NCBI GenBank assembly: GCA_947491605.1
Contig: CANLJW010000007.1
Span: 1-44,271, forward strand
Source of the DNA: UBA7398 sp947491605
GTDB lineage: Bacteria > Actinomycetota > Actinomycetes > Nanopelagicales > Nanopelagicaceae
Length of the DNA stretch: 44,271 nucleotides
Reading direction: 5' to 3'
Position numbers and translations under genes: made by a program
Part shown: one piece after another, positions 1 to 7,624 of the stretch
How positions within the stretch are numbered: position 1 is the first letter of the stretch
Layout of the letters: each line of letters opens with the position of its first letter
The notes under the pieces: model-generated
The model's database searches: none
What the model was told of the DNA's origin: nothing
The model's input: the letters and a program-made list of their open reading frames with translations, nothing else

Positions 1-177
1 GGGGGCGTGAGTCCGTTGGGTTGGGCATCAAAACCCGAAATAACGCTTATCGATGAAGCCCTAAACGATTACGAAGTAGTTTGGGCGGCTGCCGGACATC
101 CGCATGCGGTTTACCCAACTACCTTTAGCGAACTAATTAAATGTACAAATGCAAAGCCAATGGTTGTTGGGGATTGA
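1..177 (+). CDS. YbaK/EbsC-type aminoacyl-tRNA editing domain protein, 3' end only
   Basis: Frame 1 is open from the first base to TGA at 175-177, giving 58 C-terminal residues; the start lies outside the window. The fragment has the C-terminal pattern of the YbaK/ProX family: GGVSPLG at the beginning, then AAGHPHAVYPTTFSEL. Members of this family hydrolyse mischarged tRNAs (for example Ala- or Cys-tRNA(Pro)) in the cytoplasm. The TGA overlaps the ATG of the next gene by one base, so the two are probably translated from one message, although no functional link is known. Family assignment is fairly secure; tRNA specificity cannot be read from this fragment. Confidence 0.75.
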   Translation, partial: GGVSPLGWASKPEITLIDEALNDYEVVWAAAGHPHAVYPTTFSELIKCTNAKPMVVGD

Positions 178-959
178 TGAAACTAGTTACTGAGCAATTC
201 GGAAGTGGCGAACCCGTTTTATTGATTCACGGAATGGGCTCGGCAGCAACGGCGTGGAAACTAATTATCCCAGCACTTAGTAAGACAAGCCTAGTAATTA
301 CAGTTGATCTGCCAGGACACGGAAAATCTCTTATGAATTTCGCGCAACCGATGGATCCAAAATCTTTAGCAGAACTAGTTTTTCGTAATATGGACGAATT
401 AGGAATAGATAAATTTCATGTTGTTGGAAATTCTTTAGGTGGCTGGGTTGCACTTGAAATGGCTGCCCTAAAACCAGAACGGATCAAAGCTTTACTAGGG
501 GTAGCCCCTGCGGGCTTATGGTTAACACCATTTACATCTCGTACAAGTGCACGAACTCGAGTGCTATCGAGATTAGTAAATCCGATCGCGCCATTTACGG
601 TTCATTTTGAATCACTTCGGAAATTAGGATTCGAAAGCGTGAGCCCACTATGGCGAAATTTCAGCCACCAAACTTGTTTAGATGCAACCCGCGCCATGGC
701 TGATGCGGCAGGTTACTACCCAGCATGGGATGCCATGTTAAAGAAGAGATTTAATGGAAAAATTCCTACAACAGTTCCCACCACGATTATTTTCGGTGAT
801 GCCGACAATTCACTGCCTGCCCAAAGTTGTCAGGAACGTTCGCTTGCACCAGCCCATGCTAAGTGGATCATTTTTTCAGAATGTGGTCACGCTCCGATGT
901 GGGACCACCCTGAAGAAGTTCTAATAGAAATTAATAATTTGATAGGTTTAAGTAATTGA
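177..959 (+). CDS. alpha/beta-fold hydrolase
   Basis: A 260-residue alpha/beta hydrolase. Visible motifs are the oxyanion-hole HG (residues 18-19), a nucleophile elbow GNSLGG with Ser86, an acid loop GDAD near 208-210, and a catalytic His in ECGHAPMWDHP near 238. It has no signal peptide and is probably cytoplasmic. I chose ATG 177 because it overlaps the upstream TGA by one base; an in-frame ATG at 141 would add 12 unconserved residues inside the upstream gene. The 3' end overlaps the next gene by 4 nt. As first gene of the carotenoid block it might act on an ester of the pigment, but the substrate is unknown and this is only context. Confidence 0.8.
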   Translation: MKLVTEQFGSGEPVLLIHGMGSAATAWKLIIPALSKTSLVITVDLPGHGKSLMNFAQPMDPKSLAELVFRNMDELGIDKFHVVGNSLGGWVALEMAALKPERIKALLGVAPAGLWLTPFTSRTSARTRVLSRLVNPIAPFTVHFESLRKLGFESVSPLWRNFSHQTCLDATRAMADAAGYYPAWDAMLKKRFNGKIPTTVPTTIIFGDADNSLPAQSCQERSLAPAHAKWIIFSECGHAPMWDHPEEVLIEINNLIGLSN

Positions 960-1621
960 TTACCATAATTTATTTCTGGAAAATTCCTCGGAAATATTTC
1001 CTATGGGCACTGCTACATATGGGATTAGACCGATTGTCATTAAATATAAATAAGAAAGTTGAATTTTGGAAATTACTTGGCACCGGCAAAGGTGAGACGT
1101 TTACGCCGAAAGATGCAGATATCCAACGTTGGGGTTTGCTTATAACTATCCCAGAATCAGAGTTAGCAAGCTTTGACAATTCAAAGTTAGTAAAGCGCTG
1201 GCAACAAAAATCATCAAAGCGCTACCGAGTAGTGCTGAAGAACATTTCAGTTCAAGGCAAATGGTCCAAAGCCGAACCTTTTAAACCTGATCTCTTTGAT
1301 CCACCTTGGAATGGAAAAATAGTGGCACTCACCCGGGCACGGATTAAATGGTTAAAGAATCCGATTTTTTGGCGTTCAGTGCCACCGGTAACGGTTAGTT
1401 TGAAATCTGCAACCGGGTTGATTTCAGCAATTGGAATTGGTGAAGCTCCGCTTGGATTACAAGGAACATTTTCAATATGGGAGTCGAACGCGGCAGTTCG
1501 TGCATTTGCCTATCAAGGTGAGGCGCACAAGGCAGCAATCGCCGCTACTGCACGTGAAAGATGGTACTCGGAGGAATTATTTGCGAGGTTCGCGGTGATA
1601 AGTGAAAGTGGCTCGCTTTAA
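956..1621 (+). CDS. CrtA-like carotenoid monooxygenase (spheroidene monooxygenase family)
   Basis: The 221-residue protein resembles CrtA: an N-terminal FWKIPRKY segment, LLGTGKGETFTPKDAD, and a C-terminal EGEAH-like YQGEAHKAA region. Characterised members use O2 to put a keto group on acyclic carotenoids, or hydroxylate C-2 in myxol synthesis. The start is TTG at 956, overlapping the upstream TGA; the conserved N-terminus begins before the first ATG (1019), which supports this start. It sits directly before cruF-, glycosyltransferase- and crtD-like genes, so an oxidation of the open carotenoid end is the natural reading. Ketolase versus hydroxylase activity is not decidable from sequence. 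Confidence 0.75.
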   Translation: MITIIYFWKIPRKYFLWALLHMGLDRLSLNINKKVEFWKLLGTGKGETFTPKDADIQRWGLLITIPESELASFDNSKLVKRWQQKSSKRYRVVLKNISVQGKWSKAEPFKPDLFDPPWNGKIVALTRARIKWLKNPIFWRSVPPVTVSLKSATGLISAIGIGEAPLGLQGTFSIWESNAAVRAFAYQGEAHKAAIAATARERWYSEELFARFAVISESGSL

Positions 1622-1635
1622 GGCAGAATAGCGCC

Positions 1636-2442
1636 ATGTCAATTCGTCAATATCGACCAAGACGAAATTCGCGAGGTTCAATAACAACAGCTCAACAAAT
1701 TATTTTGGGTTCCGTATTTTCGATTGCGCTTTTATTACAAGTTGCATACCCACTTCTCTCTGGCGAGCCACTTCGCTTGGTAACAATTGCAACGGTTTAT
1801 TGGGCAGCTGGTGCGATGTCGCTGCATGGACTTTATGCATATGGAATGAATTACGCACTTCGATATATATCAATAACTTTTGTATTTGCTTTAATAGTAG
1901 AACAAATCGGCAGCCGAACTGGCTGGCCATTTGGAACTTACGCTTATGACAATTCATTGGGTTATCAAATTTACGGTGTGCCGCTTGTGGTGCCATTTGC
2001 TTGGATGATGTTGGCGCACCCACTATTAATCGCAGCGCGCCGAACTTCGCCGCATTGGGTATTTCTCTATGGCGGTGCTGGATTAATGGCGTGGGATTTA
2101 TTTCTAGATCCACAAATGGTGAGCGCAGATAGATGGACTTGGGAGATTACTGGTCGTACTGTGCCATTTCAGCCAGAAGTTCCACTGCTAAATACTTTCG
2201 GTTGGTTACTAACTGGAATGGGATTGATGGCGCTCTTACATCTTCTACTTCCACGTGAGCGACGTAAGAATGGCGCGGGCCTCTTAGTTCCTAATATTTT
2301 CTTGGGATGGACTTGGTTTGCTGGGGTTTTTGGAAATGTATTCTTCTTTGATCGACCAGGTGTTGCATTTCTCGGCGGATTATTATTTGGGCTGGTTCTG
2401 GCGCCATACTTCATTACGCTCTCGTTTGGGCGAAGCGGCTAA
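1636..2442 (+). CDS. cruF: CruF-like carotenoid 1,2-hydratase, integral membrane
   Basis: A 268-residue polytopic protein with about seven hydrophobic segments after a basic N-terminus. It matches the bisanhydrobacterioruberin hydratase/CruF family (DUF422): conserved polar membrane positions occur in EQIGSRTGWPFGTYAYD, VPLVVPFAWMM and AWDLFLDPQMV. Family members add water across the terminal 1,2 double bond of the acyclic (psi) end of lycopene or gamma-carotene. It lies 14 nt after the crtA-like gene and 5 nt before the glycosyltransferase, all in one apparent operon. The presence of CruF implies that one or both carotenoid ends stay uncyclised and carry a tertiary hydroxyl. Confidence 0.8.
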   Translation: MSIRQYRPRRNSRGSITTAQQIILGSVFSIALLLQVAYPLLSGEPLRLVTIATVYWAAGAMSLHGLYAYGMNYALRYISITFVFALIVEQIGSRTGWPFGTYAYDNSLGYQIYGVPLVVPFAWMMLAHPLLIAARRTSPHWVFLYGGAGLMAWDLFLDPQMVSADRWTWEITGRTVPFQPEVPLLNTFGWLLTGMGLMALLHLLLPRERRKNGAGLLVPNIFLGWTWFAGVFGNVFFFDRPGVAFLGGLLFGLVLAPYFITLSFGRSG

Positions 2443-2447
2443 CTATT

Positions 2448-3527
2448 GTGCTTTTAGTTGGAACTTTCCTGGCTCTTGGCTCATTACTTCTCACAATTAT
2501 TAATGCGCTAACCATTAAAAAGCCAAGTAAATCAAGGCTTGCTCTGACTTCGCCAGTCTCCATATTAATTCCGATGCGGAATGAATCTAGTAATGTAGAA
2601 GAAGTATTGAGTTCAGTGGATTTACAGAATGGTTTAACCAATTATGAAATCATAACTTTAAACGATGGTTCAACCGATAACACTGAGACCTTAATTTCCG
2701 AATACCAATTCAAGGCAAATTCATTAGCAATTCAAGGCCAAGTACTACCAAATGGCTGGTTAGGTAAAAATTTTGCTTGCCATCAATTAGCCGGCGCAAG
2801 TAATTCCAAATACCTAGTATTTCTCGACGCAGATGTTCGCTTGTCCCCTGATGCAATTCATAGCTCGCTAAATACGTTAGAAGTAAATGGCTGGGATTAT
2901 ATTTCGCCATACCCTGCGCAAATAGCGCTAACCCCATTAGAACTATTAATCCAACCATTACTACAATGGAGTTGGTTTGCAACGGTGCCATTATTTATTG
3001 CGCAAAAATTTCGACTAACTTCTATGGCGGTTGCTAATGGCCAGTTTTTCTTGGTAAAGCGGAGTGCATATATGGAGTGCGGTGGGCATGAAGCCATCAA
3101 GAGTGAAGTAATTGATGATATTGAGTTAGCACGATTGCTTTTGAAATCTGGATTTAACGGTGGTGTTGCCGAAGGTAGCGCCATTGCAAAATGTCGGATG
3201 TATCGAAATGCTAATGAATTAGTAAACGGCTATCGTAAATCACTTTGGCGGGCGTTTGGATCACCTCTTGGGTCTTTAATAGCAATTGCGTTGCTTACAA
3301 TTTCATCGATCTTGCCATTAATTTACGGGTTGAATGGTTCGTTTTTAGGTTGGATCGGTTATCTGGCGCTGGTTGCTTCAAGGTTGATCACCGCGCTACA
3401 AACTAAATCTAGGTGGGAAAGTGCTTTCCTGCATCCATTATCAATTTCGTTACTTATTGCGCTAATTTGCTGGTCTTGGATAGGAAAAATTCGCGGAGAC
3501 TTGAAGTGGCGGGATCGTAAAGTATGA
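2448..3527 (+). CDS. family 2 glycosyltransferase, CruG/CrtQ-like
   Basis: A 359-residue GT2 enzyme with an N-terminal hydrophobic anchor, a GT-A core starting at VSILIPMRNES, the nucleotide/metal motif FLDADVRL, a QFFLVKRSAY acceptor-side block, and hydrophobic helices at the C-terminus. The start is GTG, 5 nt after the cruF stop. In cyanobacteria and several other bacteria, similar membrane GT2 enzymes next to cruF (CruG) glycosylate the hydroxyl that CruF creates. I infer carotenoid glycosylation from this pairing; the sugar donor is unknown. Its end overlaps the crtD-like start by 4 nt (ATGA). Confidence 0.75.
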   Translation: MLLVGTFLALGSLLLTIINALTIKKPSKSRLALTSPVSILIPMRNESSNVEEVLSSVDLQNGLTNYEIITLNDGSTDNTETLISEYQFKANSLAIQGQVLPNGWLGKNFACHQLAGASNSKYLVFLDADVRLSPDAIHSSLNTLEVNGWDYISPYPAQIALTPLELLIQPLLQWSWFATVPLFIAQKFRLTSMAVANGQFFLVKRSAYMECGGHEAIKSEVIDDIELARLLLKSGFNGGVAEGSAIAKCRMYRNANELVNGYRKSLWRAFGSPLGSLIAIALLTISSILPLIYGLNGSFLGWIGYLALVASRLITALQTKSRWESAFLHPLSISLLIALICWSWIGKIRGDLKWRDRKV

Positions 3528-5023
3528 GCAAAATCGTTGTAATCGGTGCTGGAGTTGGTGGCATGGCTACCGCTAGCCGGCTAGCTAAAGCTGGTCACAA
3601 AGTTGCAATCTACGAAAGCTCGGACCGTACTGGCGGAAAATGCAGAACTGAATGGATCGATGGTTTCGCTTTCGATACTGGACCGTCGCTGCTTACTTTG
3701 CCGGCGGTGTATAAAGATTTCTTCTTAAAAACTGGGAAGCGATTAGAAAATGTTTTGCAAATATCTCCAGTTGATCCAGCTTTTTCATACCACTTTGCGG
3801 ATGGAAAGAAAGTTCAATTTTCAAATCTCGCCCACCATAAAACCAGAGCCGCAATATCAGCAGCGTTTGGCGAAGCTGCAGGTGATGATTGGCATAAAAT
3901 TATGCGACGCGCTGAGCGGATGTGGAGCGCTTCTCGAGTGCAATTTGTCGAAAGCGAATTGCGTTCGATTTTTAGTCTTTTAAAAAGTAAAAGTATTTTT
4001 CGAGATCTAATTGAGATTGCACCTTTTACCTCACTTCGAAAATTAACTAATCGCTATACAAATTCACCTTATATTTTAAAAATTATCGATAGGTACGCTA
4101 CTTATACTGGGTCAGATCCCCGCAAAGTTCCAGCAGTCTTATTAACAATTGCTTTTGTAGAAGAAGCATTCGGGGCGTGGCATCTCAAAGGCGGCATCGG
4201 AAAACTCTCGGAGGCGCTCGAACAACGGTGTCGCGATTTAGGGGTAGAAATTTATTTGAATCAGCCAGTCCGTGAAATTCTCCATCAAAGCGAGAAAGTC
4301 TCTGGCGTTCTCTTAAAAAATGGCGAACAAATAAGCGCTGAAATAGTTGTTACAAATGCAGATTCGGAAATCACTTATTCAAAATTGCTACCAAATAAGC
4401 CTAAAGTCACGCGCAAAGCCCGCCGCAATTTGGCTAAATCGAAGCCATCGCTTTCTGGATTTTCATTACTAATTGGGTTAAAGCCAGATTTAACTGGAAA
4501 AGCCCAGCTTTCACATCACAATGTTTACTTTCCTGATAATTATGACGATGAATTTGACGCGATTTTTATGCGAAACGAACCCGCACCTGATCCAGCTATT
4601 TATATCTGTGCACCAAAAGATGAAACTATGGTGAAAAATCCAGGTGAGGAAAGTTGGTTTGTCTTAGTAAACGCACCCCGCCATGAACCAGGGATTGGAT
4701 TTGACTGGAAAAAACCGGGGGTAAAAGAATCATATGCGCAATTGATTTTAAACAAAATGACGGAACGAGGATTAGATATTCGCGAACGGATTGTTCTGAT
4801 GGAAATCCGAACTCCAGCCGATTTAGAAGAGAGTGTAAACGCGCCGGGTGGCTCAATTTATGGAACTTCAAGTAATGGTGCGCGATCGGCATTTCTTAGA
4901 GCAAAGAATCGCTCACCATTAGCAGGCTTGTATTGTGTTGGTGGGTCCGCACACCCAGGTGGTGGTTTGCCACTAGTAGGTATTAGCGCCGAGATTGTTG
5001 CAGATGCAATTGGTAAAGCTTAA
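3524..5023 (+). CDS. CrtI-family carotenoid desaturase, probably CrtD-like (3,4-desaturase)
   Basis: A 499-residue FAD-dependent desaturase of the phytoene desaturase family. It has an N-terminal dinucleotide-binding motif GAGVGGMATASRLA, TGGKCRT, FDTGPSLLTLP, and the C-terminal FAD motif GGSAHPGGGLPLVG. It is the second CrtI paralogue here; the other sits with crtE and crtB. Features such as RYATYTGSDP and EEAFGAWHLKGG look closer to CrtD (1-hydroxycarotenoid 3,4-desaturase) than to phytoene desaturase, and its operon partner cruF makes the 1-hydroxy substrate CrtD needs. I infer the specific reaction; the superfamily is certain. It meets the next gene tail to tail with a 4-nt overlap. Confidence 0.8.
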   Translation: MSKIVVIGAGVGGMATASRLAKAGHKVAIYESSDRTGGKCRTEWIDGFAFDTGPSLLTLPAVYKDFFLKTGKRLENVLQISPVDPAFSYHFADGKKVQFSNLAHHKTRAAISAAFGEAAGDDWHKIMRRAERMWSASRVQFVESELRSIFSLLKSKSIFRDLIEIAPFTSLRKLTNRYTNSPYILKIIDRYATYTGSDPRKVPAVLLTIAFVEEAFGAWHLKGGIGKLSEALEQRCRDLGVEIYLNQPVREILHQSEKVSGVLLKNGEQISAEIVVTNADSEITYSKLLPNKPKVTRKARRNLAKSKPSLSGFSLLIGLKPDLTGKAQLSHHNVYFPDNYDDEFDAIFMRNEPAPDPAIYICAPKDETMVKNPGEESWFVLVNAPRHEPGIGFDWKKPGVKESYAQLILNKMTERGLDIRERIVLMEIRTPADLEESVNAPGGSIYGTSSNGARSAFLRAKNRSPLAGLYCVGGSAHPGGGLPLVGISAEIVADAIGKA

Positions 5024-5634
5024 ATATTTTTATAAGCAAAACGTACAACTGTCGTAAAACTTAAAACTTGGAGTATGGCCCAAGTAGTTGCTAGCGCAGT
5101 CGCATAATTTAACTCCAAAAAGTTTGCCACAATCGCTATAAACAAAATGCTGGCTCGGATTGGCCGTTCACCTATCGTCACAACACCTACTTCTCGTAGA
5201 CCAAGCCCGCCAGCTCTTGCTCTTACATATTCTTGTGTAAATGCTGCAAGCCAAGCAATCAAGATAATCCAAAGTGGCGCACCCAAGTAATAAAAAGTTA
5301 AGGCCCAAAATCCTTCAGAGATGCGATCCACAATCGCATCTAAAATTGCACCTCTTCTTGAAATCTCGCCTTTGATTATGGCTAATGAACCATCCACGCC
5401 ATCAGAAGCCAGGGAAAGTACTAGGAATAACGCCGCTAACAGGGTCTCTGAATTAATGCTTGTCAGAACTGCAAAAACTAAACCTATGAGGGTAATGGCA
5501 TTAGGCGAGATTCTTAATTTCTCTAACAATTTTGCGATATTGAACGAGATGGTTAACCAACCTTTTACGATTCCAGAAATCTTGGCGCCACCATGTAAAT
5601 GGCTCCAGGTTTGAAAAAAATCTTTACGGTTCAT
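5020..5634 (-). CDS. CDP-alcohol phosphatidyltransferase family protein with altered motif
   Basis: A 204-residue membrane protein of the CDP-alcohol phosphotransferase family, which makes phospholipid head groups by displacing CMP from a CDP-activated lipid. The motif D-x2-D-G-x2-A-R-x8-G-x3-D-x3-D is present at residues 78-103 with all four Asp and both Gly, but the normally conserved Arg is Ile86. ATG 5634 lies 1 nt after the metF stop; an earlier in-frame start at 5676 would run into metF. It is transcribed with metF between two carotenoid blocks. Known relatives make PG, PI-phosphate or cardiolipin; which lipid this one makes, or whether it is active, is open. Confidence 0.7.
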   Translation of the reverse strand: MNRKDFFQTWSHLHGGAKISGIVKGWLTISFNIAKLLEKLRISPNAITLIGLVFAVLTSINSETLLAALFLVLSLASDGVDGSLAIIKGEISRRGAILDAIVDRISEGFWALTFYYLGAPLWIILIAWLAAFTQEYVRARAGGLGLREVGVVTIGERPIRASILFIAIVANFLELNYATALATTWAILQVLSFTTVVRFAYKNI

Positions 5635-5635
5635 A

Positions 5636-6511
5636 TCAGCGCAGCCCGATTCTTTTAACGATCTCTTTAGTCGCATAAGCGCTATTCATTGTGTAGAAAT
5701 GTAACCCAGGTACGCCCATCGCAATTAGTTCATTACAAAGGTTTACCGCAATTTCGATTCCTAGAGCTTTCACTTTCTCAGAATCATTTTCCACTTCGGT
5801 AAATGCTTTCATTATCGCTGATGGTATTGGAGTTCCACCTAATTGTGCCATTCGACTTAATTGTTTAACTTGCGTGATTGGCAAAATTCCAGCGAAAATT
5901 GGGAGTTTAGATCCGCGCTCTCTTAATTCGTTAACTAAATTGAAATACTTATCAGCCGAAAAGAAAAATTGGGTTGTGGCAAATTGGGCACCACGCCGTT
6001 CTTTTTCCAATAAAACTAAAACATCCTCCGTGTAATTACCATAAGATGCCGGATGGCAATCTGGAAAAGCTGCAACCCCCACATTAAAGTTTGCAGCTAC
6101 TGCTAGCGAAACTAATTCATCTGAATGAGTAAAACCGCCAATAGTTGGAATCCATTCTGATTGTGGTCCAGTTGGTGGATCGCCACGCAACGCCAAAATA
6201 TCGCGAATACCCGCGCTCCAATATTGATCCAAAATTTCCGAAAGTTCTGCTTTCGAAGACCCGATGCAAGTCAGGTGTGCGACGGTCCGCAATCCGGTTC
6301 GAGCGGTAATTTCTGAAGTAACTCGAACGGTGCGTTCGCGGGTCGAACCACCAGCCCCATATGTAACCGAAACAAATTCTGGATGGAGTGAATTTAATTC
6401 AGTTAGTTCAACCCATAAATGCGCTTCACCCTTTTCATCCTTCGGTGGGAAAAATTCCAGAGAGAAAATTGGCTGCCCATTTGGGGTCTCAAACGAAAAC
6501 GGGCGCTGCAT
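5636..6511 (-). CDS. metF: 5,10-methylenetetrahydrofolate reductase
   Basis: The 291-residue protein is a typical MetF TIM barrel: FSLEFFPPKDEKG near the N-terminus with the catalytic Glu, SVTYGAGGSTRERT for FAD/folate binding, HLTCIG, and LRGDPP. It reduces methylene-THF to methyl-THF for methionine synthesis in the cytoplasm. ATG 6511 has no Shine-Dalgarno; a TACCCT box 8 nt upstream suggests a nearly leaderless message. It is divergent from crtE across only 24 nt and is followed 1 nt later by the phosphatidyltransferase gene. Methionine genes metY-metX lie far away at 39-42 kb behind a SAM riboswitch; no such element is visible before metF. Confidence 0.93.
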   Translation of the reverse strand: MQRPFSFETPNGQPIFSLEFFPPKDEKGEAHLWVELTELNSLHPEFVSVTYGAGGSTRERTVRVTSEITARTGLRTVAHLTCIGSSKAELSEILDQYWSAGIRDILALRGDPPTGPQSEWIPTIGGFTHSDELVSLAVAANFNVGVAAFPDCHPASYGNYTEDVLVLLEKERRGAQFATTQFFFSADKYFNLVNELRERGSKLPIFAGILPITQVKQLSRMAQLGGTPIPSAIMKAFTEVENDSEKVKALGIEIAVNLCNELIAMGVPGLHFYTMNSAYATKEIVKRIGLR

Positions 6512-6519
6512 AGCAAGGG

Positions 6520-6529
6520 AGGGTACCGT
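6520..6529. promoter_or_regulatory. overlapping divergent -10 boxes of metF (-) and crtE (+)
   Basis: In the 24-nt gap between metF and crtE, TACCGT (6524-6529, +) ends 6 nt before GTG 6536, and TACCCT (minus strand, 6525 to 6520) ends 8 nt before ATG 6511. The boxes overlap by two bases. The spacing fits leaderless or nearly leaderless transcription both ways. No convincing -35 was found for either. Confidence 0.5.
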
Positions 6530-6535
6530 TACCGC

Positions 6536-7624
6536 GTGAATTCCACTGCGAACCAGAACACCCTTGATTTCATGGCGCGCGTTCGCGGTGAGGTTTCGAC
6601 TGAACTTAATAAGTTCCTAACCGAGCAAGGTCAATATTTAAATTCGATTGGTATCGAACTAGCGTCAGTAACAAATGCAATCAAAAGCTTTCTACTAGAT
6701 GGTGGCAAACGATTTCGACCACTCTTTGCATATGTTGGGTATTTAGCAGCTGGTGGGCCAGAAGATAAATCTGTTTTGAAAGCAGTATCTAGTTTAGAGC
6801 TCTTACATGCATGCGCATTAATTCATGATGATGTCATGGATGGATCTGACACCAGACGTAATGCACCTGCCATCCATAAAGTTTTTGAAGGGATGCATGC
6901 TGCCGATAATTTAACTGGCGACAGCAAAAGTTTTGGTATGTCGAGTGCGATACTGCTTGGCGATCTAGCGCTAATTTGGTCAGATCAAATGTTAAATCAA
7001 TCTAATATTTCAATTGAAGCCCGAATTAGATCTCTAACAATTCACGACGAAATGCGAGTTGAATTAATGGCTGGCCAATATTTAGATGTACTCGAACAAG
7101 CTCTAGCTAGTAAGAGTGTGGCACGTTCGTTGAAAGTAGCGCGCTATAAATCTGGGAAGTACTCGATTGAGCGGCCATTACATTTTGGTGCAGCAATTGC
7201 AACTGATGATGCTAAAAGATATCAAGTAATTTTCTCTAATTTTGGATTACCGCTTGGTGAAGCATTCCAGCTTCGCGATGATTTACTTGGTGTTTTTGGT
7301 GACCCAGAAGAAACTGGGAAACCGGCGGGCGATGATTTGCGAGAAGGTAAGCGAACTGCGTTAATTGCGATGACAACCGAGCGAGCTAATCCGCTACAAC
7401 TACAAGTCTTAGATAAATATTTTGGAAAAGCTGATCTAGATTTTGCCGGAGTAGCAAAGCTCCGCGAATTAATCACAAATACTGGCGCAGTTTCAGATTT
7501 GGAAAAATTAATCACAGAATTATCTGATACCGCCCAGAAAGCGATAAATCACGAAGTAATTACCAACGAATATCAAAATCTGCTAACAGATTTAGCAATA
7601 GTTGCCACACAACGGAGTTATTAA
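6536..7624 (+). CDS. crtE: geranylgeranyl diphosphate synthase (polyprenyl synthetase family)
   Basis: A trans-prenyltransferase of about 362 residues. The first Asp-rich motif HDDVMDGSDTRR lies near residues 96-107, the second (RDDLLG) near 246, with GGKRFRPL upstream and KPAGDDLREGKRT downstream. It condenses IPP with allylic diphosphates; with crtI and crtB directly behind, the product should be GGPP (C20). I chose GTG 6536 because a TACCGT box ends 6 nt upstream; ATG 6572 is an alternative, and the far upstream ATG at 6419 would overlap metF almost completely. The stop overlaps the crtI ATG by one base. Confidence 0.87.
   Translation: MNSTANQNTLDFMARVRGEVSTELNKFLTEQGQYLNSIGIELASVTNAIKSFLLDGGKRFRPLFAYVGYLAAGGPEDKSVLKAVSSLELLHACALIHDDVMDGSDTRRNAPAIHKVFEGMHAADNLTGDSKSFGMSSAILLGDLALIWSDQMLNQSNISIEARIRSLTIHDEMRVELMAGQYLDVLEQALASKSVARSLKVARYKSGKYSIERPLHFGAAIATDDAKRYQVIFSNFGLPLGEAFQLRDDLLGVFGDPEETGKPAGDDLREGKRTALIAMTTERANPLQLQVLDKYFGKADLDFAGVAKLRELITNTGAVSDLEKLITELSDTAQKAINHEVITNEYQNLLTDLAIVATQRSY

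Noticed and set aside
1700..2113. A 137-codon minus-strand open frame opposite cruF
   Set aside because: It has no recognisable family and lies fully antisense to a well-supported membrane enzyme.
6419..6535. Upstream extension of crtE to ATG 6419
   Set aside because: It would lie almost wholly inside metF on the opposite strand, and its residues do not resemble prenyl synthase N-termini; GTG 6536 fits the promoter.
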